Shown piece by piece: positions 47,351 to 59,217 of a DNA stretch of 64,000 nt (its first letter is position 1; each line of letters opens with the position of its first letter). Made by a program: the position numbers and the translations under genes. The notes under the pieces were generated by a model. That model did no database searches, had not been told where the DNA came from, and saw only the letters and a list, made by a program, of their open reading frames with translations. The DNA comes from Phlebopus portentosus (lineage: Eukaryota > Basidiomycota > Agaricomycetes > Boletales > Boletinellaceae). Location of the stretch: positions 744,001-808,000 of the forward strand of contig JAYXKI010000009.1 of assembly GCA_037892935.1 (NCBI GenBank). Direction: 5' to 3'.

Positions 47351-49381
47351 GAGGGAGAGGAGGAAGGCCAGCCGCAGAAGTACGAGGAGGAGAGTAGAGT
47401 ACTAATACCAGGCTATTCGAATATGAATGATCGGTCTTCGGACACGTTCTCATGCTATTAATCCCGCGGTTATTTCCCGTATTTTTTTTATTCTTGGTTT
47501 GCCTACTCGCCCGATTTGGCGTCCGCGCTCCTAACGCGCATATTTCCTTCTTCCCCTCCCACGGACCTCCGCGGATTCACTCTGCACAGCTTATTCCTAT
47601 CAGTCTTCCTTCACCCAGTTTGGGCATGCCTCAAGGGCGCCGCAGTTGAATTCGATTACGGCATCCCTTAAACAGCCCTGCCCTTCTGCCTCCATCGCAG
47701 AATATCCGCTCTTGCGCTTAAGCCTGCACTTGCACTCGGCGGGAGACAAGCGCACGACGCTTCCTCGTCAAAGATAACACATCGGCAAGATTTGACTCGT
47801 TACGAATACGGTACCCAGCCAAGTCTTCTCGAACAAAAGAATTTTAATTAGAACCCCCAAGCGCCATCTGCATCTAGCTCCAATGCGTGTGGATGAATAA
47901 ATTAGGAACACAGAGAGAGAAACAGAGCTAGATTCCGACGAACGTACCGCAAGGGCCGATTTTCAATTTAGTCCGGTGCTCAAACTTTTGCTGCGATGGC
48001 CTCATGGAGCGATCTGACCGGGTCGCCCCCTTCATCATGTATCCACGCGAAAAGAAGAGAAGAAGAAAGAAAGAACACAGAACACACGCATTTTCTATCT
48101 GGTTCCCGATAAGGATGTCCTCCTGGTCGGTCACAAACGCTCCTTTCTTGTAGGCGGACAGGCAGAACGTGACAGACAACCTGAACATCCTACATACTCA
48201 CTCCGGCGGTTATAAACACGCTCAAGGCATATCGAATCGTTTGTGACACGGACGACTCGACGTCTCCAGGGAAGGGGCTATTCTCTACGCGCGTGGCATC
48301 TTGTGGGAGAGTTTACACCAGAGGAATCAAGTACAGATCAAGCAGAAATTAAAAACCGAAATAAGGTCTAAAAAAAAGAGTTCGGCCGTCGTTTGAGTTA
48401 TAGTAAGCTTTCACATCTGCGACGGGGCTGTGACGACACAGATGTGGGAGGGAACAAGCGAGAGAACTGGACTGGACATGGCAGATCTGCAGATCTGGAC
48501 GGTGAGAGACGCAGATCTTCCGGCTTCCCTTTTGTGGAATACACCTGAGTTTGTTTCCCTAGTCTCGGGTGATGAGTCAGCAGCATCAGCTCCTTCGTCA
48601 CCGATGATTTGGAACAGGGTCAGAACTTTTTTTTTTCATTTCATCTCACTCGTCCGAAGAAAAAATTGGTACTTACCGGACCCATTCTCAAGTTCTTTGA
48701 ATACTGCAGCTGAACATGAGGCGTACGTACAGTGTATACGATCCGTTATGTTGATGACCAAGTATTAATATTGTCATCTCGGCCTGGATAACCCAGAACA
48801 CTGGTAAGTCCGTTCCGTATTATTCGTGCGAGATTAATGCGCTAACTCTACTTAACTTTCATTATTCTTTTTTTTTTCTTTTGGCGTGCTAGATGGCGGG
48901 AAGAATAAGGTACTCTGCGTAACGTCCACGATTCTGTCACGATGCCAATAGCAGGAACTCTCTTCTTCCGGACGGATGCCACTGTTGAAGTCGATGCCAC
49001 TGTATCAACTCCCGGCGAATGACTTGATGATTTGACTAACGGAATTGAGATAGATGCGGGCTATTTGAAACTGTTCTCCTACCACATATTCTTAGAGTAT
49101 CTCGACCGCGGTAAGTTCAGTATCGCTGATACCTTGTTCGTTGCTCTCAGGCTCCGTCCTATCCTGTCAAAGGCAGAACTGCGGGTTCATATGAAGTAAA
49201 TTCAAATTGAAGCGGACGGATTTACTCTAACTAATAGCTACCCAAAGCAGTCTCTTCTCGTTTCGTCTCGCCGCGTCTTGTCTTGTCGTTAGAGGTGATC
49301 ATTAAGCGCATCTCAGCGCATCTCCCGCTGAGATGAATCGTCTCCTCGGCTGCGATAGCACAATTATCCGCTATAACAGCC

Positions 49382-50224
49382 ATGGCATCGCTCATAGTCA
49401 GTGCCAGTCCAGTCTCATTCCTCGTATGTAAGTCTTCTAGGTTGTTCTTCGTGCATATGTTTACTAACCGAGGCTGCTTATACTACTCACCTTGACACAT
49501 AGGTTTCCCCGTTTCGAACGGAGAGAAAGGAAAGAAAAGTGCTCTAATTATATCGTACGTACCTGAGCATCTCTTCATTTTCTTTGATATTTATCCCATC
49601 ATGTCATCCGGCAATTGTCGATATCATCTTTCCTCCGGAGGAACCACTTTCGCTACCTGTAGGAAGGTATGCTCAAGAAGCAGAGATACTAACACACGTC
49701 CGTGCGTTCAGGAAGGAAAATCGAGTTCAGCATTTCGCTACACTCTTTCTCCTCACCTACAAATTCTCATCAAACGCGGTTTCAGTTTCCTTCCTCTCCT
49801 CGGTCCATTGTTCGTTTCATCTTTTCGTCCCCGAGGATATCTTCTTCAATCCCAGCCGGCTAGTTTGATCTGTTATTTCAAGTGATCGAAACCGAAATTT
49901 CGCTTCACAATTTGGTTGGCGCGTTCTTTGAGATCGCTGGTCAAATCGGCGCGGAGTGGAAGTCCACGATATTGAGAAGAAACCGGTCAGTGGTGACGAT
50001 AATAATGATTGTCGTCATCACCCACCAAGAAACTACTCGAGTTGTAGTAATTGGCATTCGTCCATTTCCGCTCTTTTTCCGCTGCATCCGAATTTCAAGC
50101 CGTTTCAATCCAGCTCTCGGGAGAAATTCTCTGGTCTGGTTCTTCCCGGTCTTTGGATGCCGTTCCGAGAGGAAGACGAAAAGTTCGAAAAGGTCTTTTC
50201 TCTGGAGAAGGGCATAGAGGACTG
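49382..50224 (+). CDS. Speculative small spliced gene, unknown function
   Basis: ATG at 49382 (MASLIVSASPVSFL) is followed by sites that look like real short introns: a GTAAGT donor near 49431 with a TTTACTAACC branch and an ACATAG acceptor near 49501, then GTATGC with GATACTAACAC and GTTCAG (about 49667-49711), and GTCAGT to CCAAG near 49987-50029. Joined this way, a frame of about 165 residues stays open to the stop at 50224, ending FREEDEKFEKVFSLEKGIED. No domain is recognised and other joins are possible, so this is a weak call based on splice signals and an open frame only. Confidence 0.2.
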
Positions 50225-53200
50225 AAGTTGAATGCTCTATGCTCTCTTGAATGTATATACATCTTCAAGGTACCCGTCGTCTGTTCATCTGATGCCATAC
50301 ATAAGAACCTCAGGACACAACTCTAGATGTACCTGCTGTGGCTGTCTCCCTTAGGTATCGTATCCGTGGTTTTCTCAGTGCCAAGTCTCTCGCGTTCGAA
50401 CGGCGAATGACCCCAAAGCGCTCTACCTACATCTTCCTTCCTCCATGTGATCATCTCCCCAGTCCTGAGTCGTCACCTCCGATAATACTAATGATGCCGA
50501 AGGTGATGAAGTGATCAGTGTATTACAGTATGGAGCGGCACACGGCATTTGGTATTTTCAGCGTGATCCACGGAGTCCACAACGCGTCGGTCGCTCATTC
50601 CGAGTCTTACGAGGGTTTATACCCGAGGGATTCTCATAACTTCTGTAAGCACGTTCTCTCTTATCATTCTGGCATGCTATCATCTCTACAAACTATCCGG
50701 GAACGTCGGGTCACTCGGTGAAAATCTTGTTCAACAGATTGACTCTTTTTTAGGTTTTATTTCAGGCAAAGACAGCTAGATGGATTTTAGGATATGCTAA
50801 CGACTTCTGTCAGCTTATCTGCTGACCTACAGAAGGCAGGCTAATCATAGGCACCTCGAAGTTAAAGCCGGAGCATGATCCGTTCTGTGTACGCGTGTCA
50901 ATATCTTGAGCGCATACATCGATACGTAGTAATTGAACAGTGGCTGCTTTTGAATGCTTTGACTTTTTTGACTGCGGACGTCGGTCTGTGGGGCACTCCG
51001 AAGATTCAAACTTGAGCGTACGAACGTTCGACCTGAATTCCTCATATCGATGTTGGTGGCCGTGCTCACGGAATAGCGAACTTGCGGTGTTGTTCAGTAT
51101 ATTTGCTTGATATGTTTTCGACGCCGCTTCGGTGTATTCCTGTCAGTGGCTTCGACTTCGCAACATATCAATTACCGTACACCAGGCTCCCGACACGTTC
51201 GGCGCGTGTAGAGCTTCTGCATGGAGAAAGAAGGGTGCGTATCCGAGTCAACCTTACGGCGTATTCGTGTGGACGCTCAAACGCCGCCTAAACGCCATCA
51301 CCTACAGTAGCTCCAACGCAAACACGGTGAGCACTAGAGCACAAGGCCTAAACCCCAAACCGCAGGCGGGCAGAAGAAGTTCGCTACGATCGTCTCTCGT
51401 CAACTTCAAGGCAAAGTCATTCGTTCTTCTCTTTCCGTTTCTATCCGTATTCTTTCCCTTTCTGTCTTCCTATAATTACTTCTTTCCTCTCCTTCCGTTC
51501 CAGTTTCCAAATCCAGGTCCGTTCAGCTGCATGCATGGATTCTTGGACGCTTTGGACATACGGCACTCGGCAAGTCGAGCAAGCGTTGGGTATAATTGCA
51601 CCCTAGAAATGGAATTCCACTTCGCAGGTGGCTGGATGTTGTCTTGTTCTGTTGAGAAAGGCTGCTCGGGCGGAGCTTCCAGCGGCTGCACTCAGCGCAG
51701 GCGTACCTGGGCACAGTCACGATAGGGAAGGAAGGAAGATCATTGCTGATTATTGCTTCCATGCTCGAAATGTCTCGGAATCTCGGGCCTCGCGCGGATT
51801 CCGCTGGGGCGGGCTACTAGAATGCGCTTTACCTCCCGCTTGCCTACCGTTATCGTCCACCTAGTGATCCTAAAAATACTAAGCAGTCTCTCTTCCTCGT
51901 ATATGTGTGCTATGGCCCCCAGATCATCTTCCCGGACTCGCCACCGATCCTGTTGCTGCACTACCACCGCTGGCAAGCCATGATCCACTGGTGAGTGCTT
52001 CACTCCGGCTTTGATTCGTGACGGAATTCCGAACTGGTACTGGACTACAGAACTATAATCCGAATACCCATGGGCCAACAGTTCTGCGGAAGCCTTTAAT
52101 GATTCCCTCTTAACTACTTTTGGGCATGATAGACATGATAGCCAATCGATTGGCGTTTGAATCTTTTCTTAAAAATATATAGGCCCTGTTCATCCGAGTC
52201 AGCTTGCTTTGCTGTTTGGATTCTAGGCTTCGAGCACTAGTACGGGCACTGACAGTGGTGCCAAGATGAAGACGGATGAAACGACGTTCCCGCTGACCTC
52301 GTTTCTCGTTCTGGTTGCCTTCCGCTCGAGGATAATTCAGGCATTAATTTTAGCGCTGGACTCCTGAGTACTGGCGACAACTTTGGGGAGGGAACTTAAG
52401 GCCCTAAACCATCCCCTCCAAACTCAGTCTTCATTGTTCTCTTCGTACAGGCCACTTTCCTGGTCCCTCCGGCTCTCAGAGTATGTATGGGGGGACCCCC
52501 ACCACTGTGCACACATACTTTTTCTCTCTATTCCGTAATACAGATAGAACGTGCATTCTTATTGCGGGATGCGCATGTTTGCGGCGCTCATCATGTAGTG
52601 TCCAATTCTTAATGGACTTCGCGCACGCCCTCGGTGGCGGTCGCCATGCTAAGGCCATTTCTTTCGTCTCGTCTTATCTCATCCTTATTTATCGTCTTTT
52701 TCGTTTCGACTCGCTGTATGTCTTTTCACACTTCCCCCACCATACGTGGAGTCATACCGTGACTCAAGCTTGCATTCGTTGTACGAAGCATATGCATATC
52801 GTTTTCAGCATTTACGCGTTCGATTGGCTTTGACACGTCTTCCCTTTCTTGATGTGAGCGTGGGTTGGCGAGACATTATGACTGGCATAACTCTATACCG
52901 TGTACCGTCAAATAAATCAGACTATCCCGGCAACGGAACAGAAGTTCGCACATAGCCCCAAAGCCAATATTAGGTAATGCCAGTATCTGAAAGTATCCAA
53001 TCCAATGAACATACAGTTTATCTCTCGGGATAGGGTGAGAATGAGGGGCACGTGGAACGCCACAATGGGGAAGCATTGATGGCGGACCCAATACTAAAAT
53101 TACTGCTGTTTATTGACTTGGATCTATCAGGCCGCTGATATTCTTATTATATGCCCAGCGTACCTTGACCTGAACAGACCTGATCCAGCCCGCGGTGATG

Positions 53201-54583
53201 CTCTCTTGTAGTCTTGCGGGTAATCCAAGAGAACCTGGATCGAGTCGTAATAATCATTTACGACTGATGCCGAATAACGGCGTGTAGCGAGCGCCGAACC
53301 AGCTTCCTATTGTAAGACTGAAAGAAGGCGCTCAAGATTCTCCAGAGCTACACTTGCGGTAAGGAGTCGAGGATAGCGAACACACAGTAACTATACTTCT
53401 CTCGTAGCTAAACACGTAGCCGACTTAGCAAGTAATTCGAGCCAAAAGCGGGTGAGGAGTAACCTACAAGCCAGGCTCTTAGGCGCCTAGACTGGGAGAA
53501 AGCAAATTTAAATGATGGAGTCTATCAGCTTCGCGTGTATCCGACAGCGAAGAGAAGTGAAGAGACGCCACAAGAATCTTTCCTACGGTACGTTTAGTAT
53601 CTTTTTAAAAGTCTTTTTATGGATGGTATCTACAAACACGGAACAATGTGGTTTGGATGCTGCACTGTTACTCCACGATGAAGAGAGACGGGAGCCGATA
53701 TAATTTGAAGCAGGGAGGGGGGAGGGCAGGAGAAGAGAGGATGCGGGTTGAAAATAACATTGATATCTACACCGAAATGAGTTCCATTGATATTATTCTC
53801 GCTACGCGAGGCAGCTCTTCCTGTCCCGCGAAGGGATACAATGAACGCTTCAACGAGTCTTTCAACGTTTACACAACGAGGTCGACGCTCGTCTTTCGGT
53901 TCATGCCGTGGTTTGGCTCGAGTCGGTGGTTGCGGGCGCTTTTAATGTATAATCCTGCCCATGTGCTTGCCTGAGCTCTCCCTTTCACCCTCTATCGAGG
54001 ATGATGCTCGAAGGCTCGCGTGGAGAGCCATGTTCATCGAGATTGACCAGTGGATCACTCTTTCTTTCCCCTGCTTATCTCCACCATGGGCGATGATTCA
54101 ACAAGAATCCCAAACCCAGGATAACGCGATATGTCCGCGAAGGAGATGTACGACAGGCATGATTCATAGAATTTCGCCCGCGTGGAAAGCTCCGGCTTGA
54201 CTTTCTCAACGAGGGGGAATGATGAGAGAAATACAGGAAGAAACAGTGTGAGTAAATCACGGAGAGGTTCTGCATCTGAGTTCGATCAGTCGTAGCGGAT
54301 ATTCTCTGCATTCCCATTTGTGGAAACAAGGTTGAGCAGCACATGTCGAACAAAGAGCCTTGCGAAAACGTTCGAGGGAACAGCAACGAGCTCCGTCGGT
54401 CCTACTATAGGACTTCTGGGAAGAGGCCCCCGCAGTTTGTTCACGATCAGTGTGTGAGTGGTGATAAACTATCCATTAAATCGATTCCAAGATAAGCCAA
54501 AGCGAAAGCATGCAGAACATATGGATTTTTTAAGAGTACTCCCACACACACCAAGAAGTATTGTTGTTAGAATTAGTACTAAT

Positions 54584-56180
54584 CTATAATCGCGGCTGTT
54601 GCCGCTGAGCCATACGAAGCTTTCGTTCGCGCACCTCGATTTTTCTTTGCCCGTCCGCTACTTTCCTCCTATACCAGTCTCTAATGAAATTATACGTATC
54701 TTTCATGGTCGGCATTTTTTGACCAGTGACAGGCGGGAGTTTTGGAAGCGATAGTCGCTGGCGCAAGGCGGGAATGCGCAATATAGCCGTCTGGGCTGAA
54801 ATGAATGCAACAGAGGCAATGATATTCATGTTTAGAGCCTATATCATGTTTAATGTCAAGGTTGGGCAGTCAGTCAGCTTATTTTGGTTGTAAAAGACCT
54901 AGTACGTACGGCCGGTAAGAACGCCATTACAGGTACTCCGGTGAAAGTGATAAAACGCATGATATTAAGGATGTGCAGAGCATTCGGTGATCCTGTAGCG
55001 AGCATGTCACGTCGACTAAGCTACATTCCTCGCGGGAGTTATTCATTAATTTCTCCGTCATATAAAACCGCGAATGCATCACAACGCACCGACATCTGCA
55101 AATTTACCAGGGCAAAGCTTACGGCAGGAAGGATGTAGTAAGGATCCGCGACGGTCAAATCCATGAGCCAAGCGATTCCGCCGACCTTCAGCTGTTCCAC
55201 AGGCGTAAGGCACATCTTGCGAATACCAAAGAAGAGCCCAAGCTGTACAGCTATCTGCCCAAGTGACATCACTATTTGCTTGAACGGATTGACATCATGC
55301 TTCGACAATAGTAGCTGTTGTTGTTGTGTTGCCTGTCGCATCCCGAAAAGATCGCCCTCAGCACGAGCTTTCGAAGATCGTTCTCGGAGCTCAGCGATTT
55401 TCGGCTGAAGCGGCGCAATCCGTCCCTGCATCTTTTGTGCACTGATAACTAGCGGAACGAGAGCCATGCGTGCTCCCATGGTCGTCAAAATGATGACCTG
55501 CCACCAAGGCAGGCCTGTAGAGACCTGTACTGATTCCAAAATCCAAGGAGCAAGGCCCGCTGGAGTCCAACTGACCAAACCAAGAGCCTCCATGTCACCA
55601 TACTTCGTTGGCGCTGGACTCGTTGCTATTTGAAGAGCTGCATCTGATAGTGTATCCGAGAACACATCTGCACTGCTCATATCGGTAGGCGCAGACACTT
55701 CAGCCTGTGTTAAGGCTGAGCTATCCGCGGAAGATCGTGAAACAGCCGTAGATGAAGATAATTCCGAGATCGGTTGTGGAGAATTCGGTACTTCTGGTAC
55801 GGGACCTAAAAAGTAGCAGAAGATTTTTGAGAAGCTGCTTAAAATGCCCGACGAGAGATACATACATTGTGTCGCGACCTGGGACTTTCCTGATCCTCCG
55901 AACGGGTTCCAGGAAAAACTTCTGGACGAGCCCAAAGTCCATAATAAAGGGCTAGATTGAATTAACGGACTGCCTCGCTATAGCTGCTTCAGACATTTCC
56001 CTCATTGCAGACAAGTCACTTACCTGAAGGCGTGTCACTGAACGAGCTGGCAACCTGAGCAAGACGCTCCTAGCGAGAATTTCGAATCATGATGGCGGAA
56101 CGAGCAAAACCGTAAAATGCTCACTTTGCAGCCGCATGACGAGCAGGTCGTGCCAGACAACCCACTAACGAGACGTTCAT
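54584..56180 (-). CDS. OXA1: OXA1/YidC-type mitochondrial inner-membrane insertase
   Basis: The body is clear: GLVSWTPAGLAPWILESVQV, GLPWWQVIILTTMGARMALV (TM), PLVISAQKMQGRIAPLQPKI, then the matrix coiled loop ELRERSSKARAEGDLFGM and QQLLLSKHDVNPFKQIVMSL, further TMs with LGLFFGIRKM and IAWLMDLTVADPYYILPAVS. The C-terminus (54584-54829) has the last TM and a basic tail (YRRKVADGQRKIEVRERKLR), which in this family binds mitochondrial ribosomes. It inserts mitochondrially made proteins into the inner membrane. The start is uncertain: ATG 56180 gives a basic leader (MNVSLVGCLARPARHAAAK) suited to import, but the phase between the second and third exon near 55945-56020 does not fit with the sites I chose. 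Confidence 0.88.
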
Positions 56181-56580
56181 CACTACCTTCAGCGACTTAC
56201 TCGAGTGAGACCGCTACGGTAAAATCAAAAAGTTCTGTCGCGTCGCACGCACGTGAAGTTGTCAGTCACATTTCGTGACCTGATCTCATCGATATTACGT
56301 AATTTATCGCGAATGGCTGCATATCTAAAGTCTGATTTACATCTTGAATTGGAGCATGGTTTGTTTTCAGATTTAATCAACTTATTTTGAGCGAAGTACA
56401 GTACAGAGAAATACAATATTGCAATTTGTTCTCAGCTGTTGTTTCTCAATATAAGACTAACTTGAAACGTAGATAGGAGAGCCACGATTCACAACGAAAT
56501 CCGTTGCCAAACAAGAGGGCATAAGTACGATACAGATTATCAGCAAAGACGATCACGAGTCTACCGAAGTTCAGTATAAT
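56181..56580. other. Intergenic region upstream of OXA1
   Basis: 400 AT-rich bases between the OXA1 start region and the stop of the F-box-like gene (both minus). One minus-strand frame (56225-56416) has no domain. Nothing else is seen. Confidence 0.45.
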
Positions 56581-58949
56581 CTATCTCCTGCGCGCCATCG
56601 CAAAAGCACCTTCGTATCCGTGAGTCTCCGCCGCGGTGAGCATATCGCGCCAACGACCTACGATGTAACCCTTGCTCTCTTCTGCGTCTTCTCTGCTATC
56701 TGCACCGGAGACGGATCTTCTTCCGGAAGGTGCTGTCCCGGCGCCGATGAGGTATCCTCGGTACAACCAGCGGCCGCGATCACTTCCCGTCTTCAATTTC
56801 CAAATTAAACAGAATAAACCCTTCAGTATAACAGGAAAGGTTCAGAATGCTATGAAACACCTACGTATTCTTTCATGATACTTATGAATCCGTCTACAGG
56901 TCTCACCCGACCCAGAATACGGAACTCTCCCCATCCAGAGTGGCCTTCCCCGCTCAGGAGGATATCTACCACTCGGGATGCATACGATTCTTCGTCTTCT
57001 TCGTCTTCCGCAGACTGACCATTTGATCCCCCGTTAGGCTCGGAAGAGCTATGCCCGCGGCACCGAGTGTAGGTATAAACTCTCGGAAGGGGGTCCGAAT
57101 TCACTGAGGGCACCGAAGGCGGTGGGGAGAAAGACGAAGGTAATGTTAAAGTCAGTGTTGAATTGTCGAACCGGATTGCAACACCATCTGGGATGTGCGC
57201 GAGGATCGCGTCGCCTACAGGAAGCGGAACTGGATCCTCGGTCGTGCCGTTGAGTTCACTCGCTGACGGGGCAGTATACCTCGTCTGTGACGAAGGCGAT
57301 GCGAGCAAGTGGTATTCACGCAGGCGCCAAGTCTGATTATGCTGAGCAACTAATATGTCTTGCAGCTTTGAGGGCCATGCACCAGCAAGAAGATTAGCGA
57401 AACTATGGAATTCAGTATACTGTGATTTCGGAGATCAGTCCGAGACGATGAAAGTTTGCATGGAAAAGGGTGTAAGGGAGATGACTTACGGTGAAGGGAC
57501 CTTCCCAAGAACCATCAAGAATACCAGATTGATAAGCCTCGTACTTTCTTGTATTTGGCCTTCTCAACACTGAATCTGGGCCCGGCATTCCAGTGGACGA
57601 TGCACATCTGTCGATCGTAGACACGCATCGGAGCCACTCATACTCCCAGCGATAGCTATCAGGATATTCCTTTGATCCCTCCCATCTTTGCGTATTATCC
57701 TGCAACGAAGCATCTCGTTCATCTTCGACACCCACATCAAGGGAGTTTCGCATCCGTTCACTGTCCACATTGAGCACTTGCTCAGGTAGCGCGATGAATG
57801 GTTCCGCAAGCGATGGTCCAAGAAGCTCAAGGAGCTCAAGACCGCCCTCTAGGGTATCTGCATTTCGTCTGCTTCTGGCGTGAAGCGCAAGTAAAGCCAG
57901 ATTCGCAGGTACAGCAGGCAGTGGGGGTGTCAAGGGAGGAAGTTGACGCCCAAAGTACAGAAACTGTGACGGAGTTCCCGAAGCTGGTTGTTGAGAGTGT
58001 GTTCTTGCCACCGTCTGCGGATCTAAGGGTTCGGTGCTAGAAACTCCTGGTAAGCCGAAATGGATTCGAATTGGTTCCGGTCTAAACGATGTCCAAGGGA
58101 GATGAGATAAGGGGTACTGGTTGTAGTTATCAATTTACCATTCGTGAAGAAATATAAACTGTAAACGTACCAGGGGAGCATTGAGTGAGACGAGCTTGAG
58201 AATCCGCTCTGCACGACGGTACAAATCTGGATTCGCCACATACGCCGCTATATGCATATCAACCCATCGATCAGCAATCTCTTCTGCAAATCCAAAGAGC
58301 TTGCCCACAAACCAGGATTTAAGAAGAACCAAAATAACCACATCCCAAGTGCATGCCTCGTCTTTAGCACCAAGTCCTTCGAATACGCAGGCGCTACAGG
58401 CCAGAGATCGCCGCTCAGTCTGCGAATCGCTTCAGATGTCCCCTGTGCATCGAACCAGAACACAGCGAGCCATCCTTCTATTCGGGCATTCCGCAATTGT
58501 GCGGTGTTCCGCCCAGCATCTTCGAGTACCATGAGAAAAGCAGTCCATAGCAGTTCGTCGAGCCGTGCGTCTGCTTCAACGTACGCGGTCTGGCCCCGGC
58601 TTATATTCTCCCCACTAGACTCGGGTGACCGCGCGTCCAACTCAGCTCGTAGGCGCTTGAGGACGACAAACCTCCGCACGAGCTCGTCTGCAAGCGTATT
58701 CACAGAGAGAACTGAGCGAGCATCCAACCCGTAAAGATGCGCAAGTCTCCGCCGTGGCGCAGCGAGATCAAACTTGGCGGCAAAGATACGAGCATACAGG
58801 TGTGGGTTGCTCAAACGACCCAAGGTTGCATTCATCGTACGACACAGGGTAAGCAATGGCACTAAGTCTGATGGTGGTCCAAGCAATGTATGCGTGCTGG
58901 CATAGTATGCGATGTGTTCGAGGATGTCTGGCGGGAGGGTAGCCAACAT
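56581..58949 (-). CDS. F-box-like protein, Agaricomycete type
   Basis: The ATG at 58949 gives MLATLPPDILEHIAYYAS, matching the start of an F-box (LP-x-DIL-x-I), then LLTLCRTMNATLGRLSNPHL and YARIFAAKFDLAAPRRRLAH. The middle is helical and leucine-rich (LWTAFLMVLEDAGRN, RHALGMWLFWFFLNP). The C-terminal half has SGILDGSWEGPFTVSHLPYT, SGEGHSGWGEFRILGRVRPV, DGFISIMKEY, and ends YIVGRWRDMLTAAETHGYEG AFAMARRR (two blocks). The repeated pattern of a glycine-tryptophan motif next to a short phrase about re-scaled activity is seen in many basidiomycete F-box predictions. The protein may link targets to an SCF ubiquitin ligase; no target is known. Introns are near 58130-58180, 57420-57490 and 56805-56860. 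Confidence 0.62.
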
Positions 58950-59217
58950 CGCGGTTGAGATCAAGATACGTGCGTCTCGCGTCTGATTATGTGCACTATA
59001 TAACTACACTACGCTGGTAATAAATCACAAATCTTATTGCGCACAGTTTCAATTCAAAACCCCATCCAATAAACAAAATTCTATTAGATAATTTTATAAA
59101 CATCATCAAATCGGACAAGATCTAACGTCCGGGGCCGTGTATGCGCAGTATTATCATGGCATTAGGATCTCGCCGGGCCACCCGATCCTTCAGAAAAGGT
59201 CATTGTGCTCTCCTCGT

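Larger units (their letters stand above)
47017..54583. other. 7.5 kb gene-poor region
   Basis: The longest stretch without a supported gene. Frames of 60-197 codons occur on both strands (for example 51132-51725 on +) but lack domains. Several short GT-AG intron-like units with TACTAAC-type branch sites are visible between 49430 and 50030, so at least one small spliced gene is possible there. An ATG frame at 48442-48768 is acidic and ends at a stop without a family match. A ten-base palindrome TAGGCGCCTA lies near 53481. No LTR, transposase, tRNA or rRNA could be recognised. Confidence 0.4.

Noticed and set aside
51132..51725. Plus-strand frame of 197 codons in the gene-poor region
   Set aside because: Low-complexity Phe/Leu/Pro and Cys-rich composition, no domain, and no splice partners.
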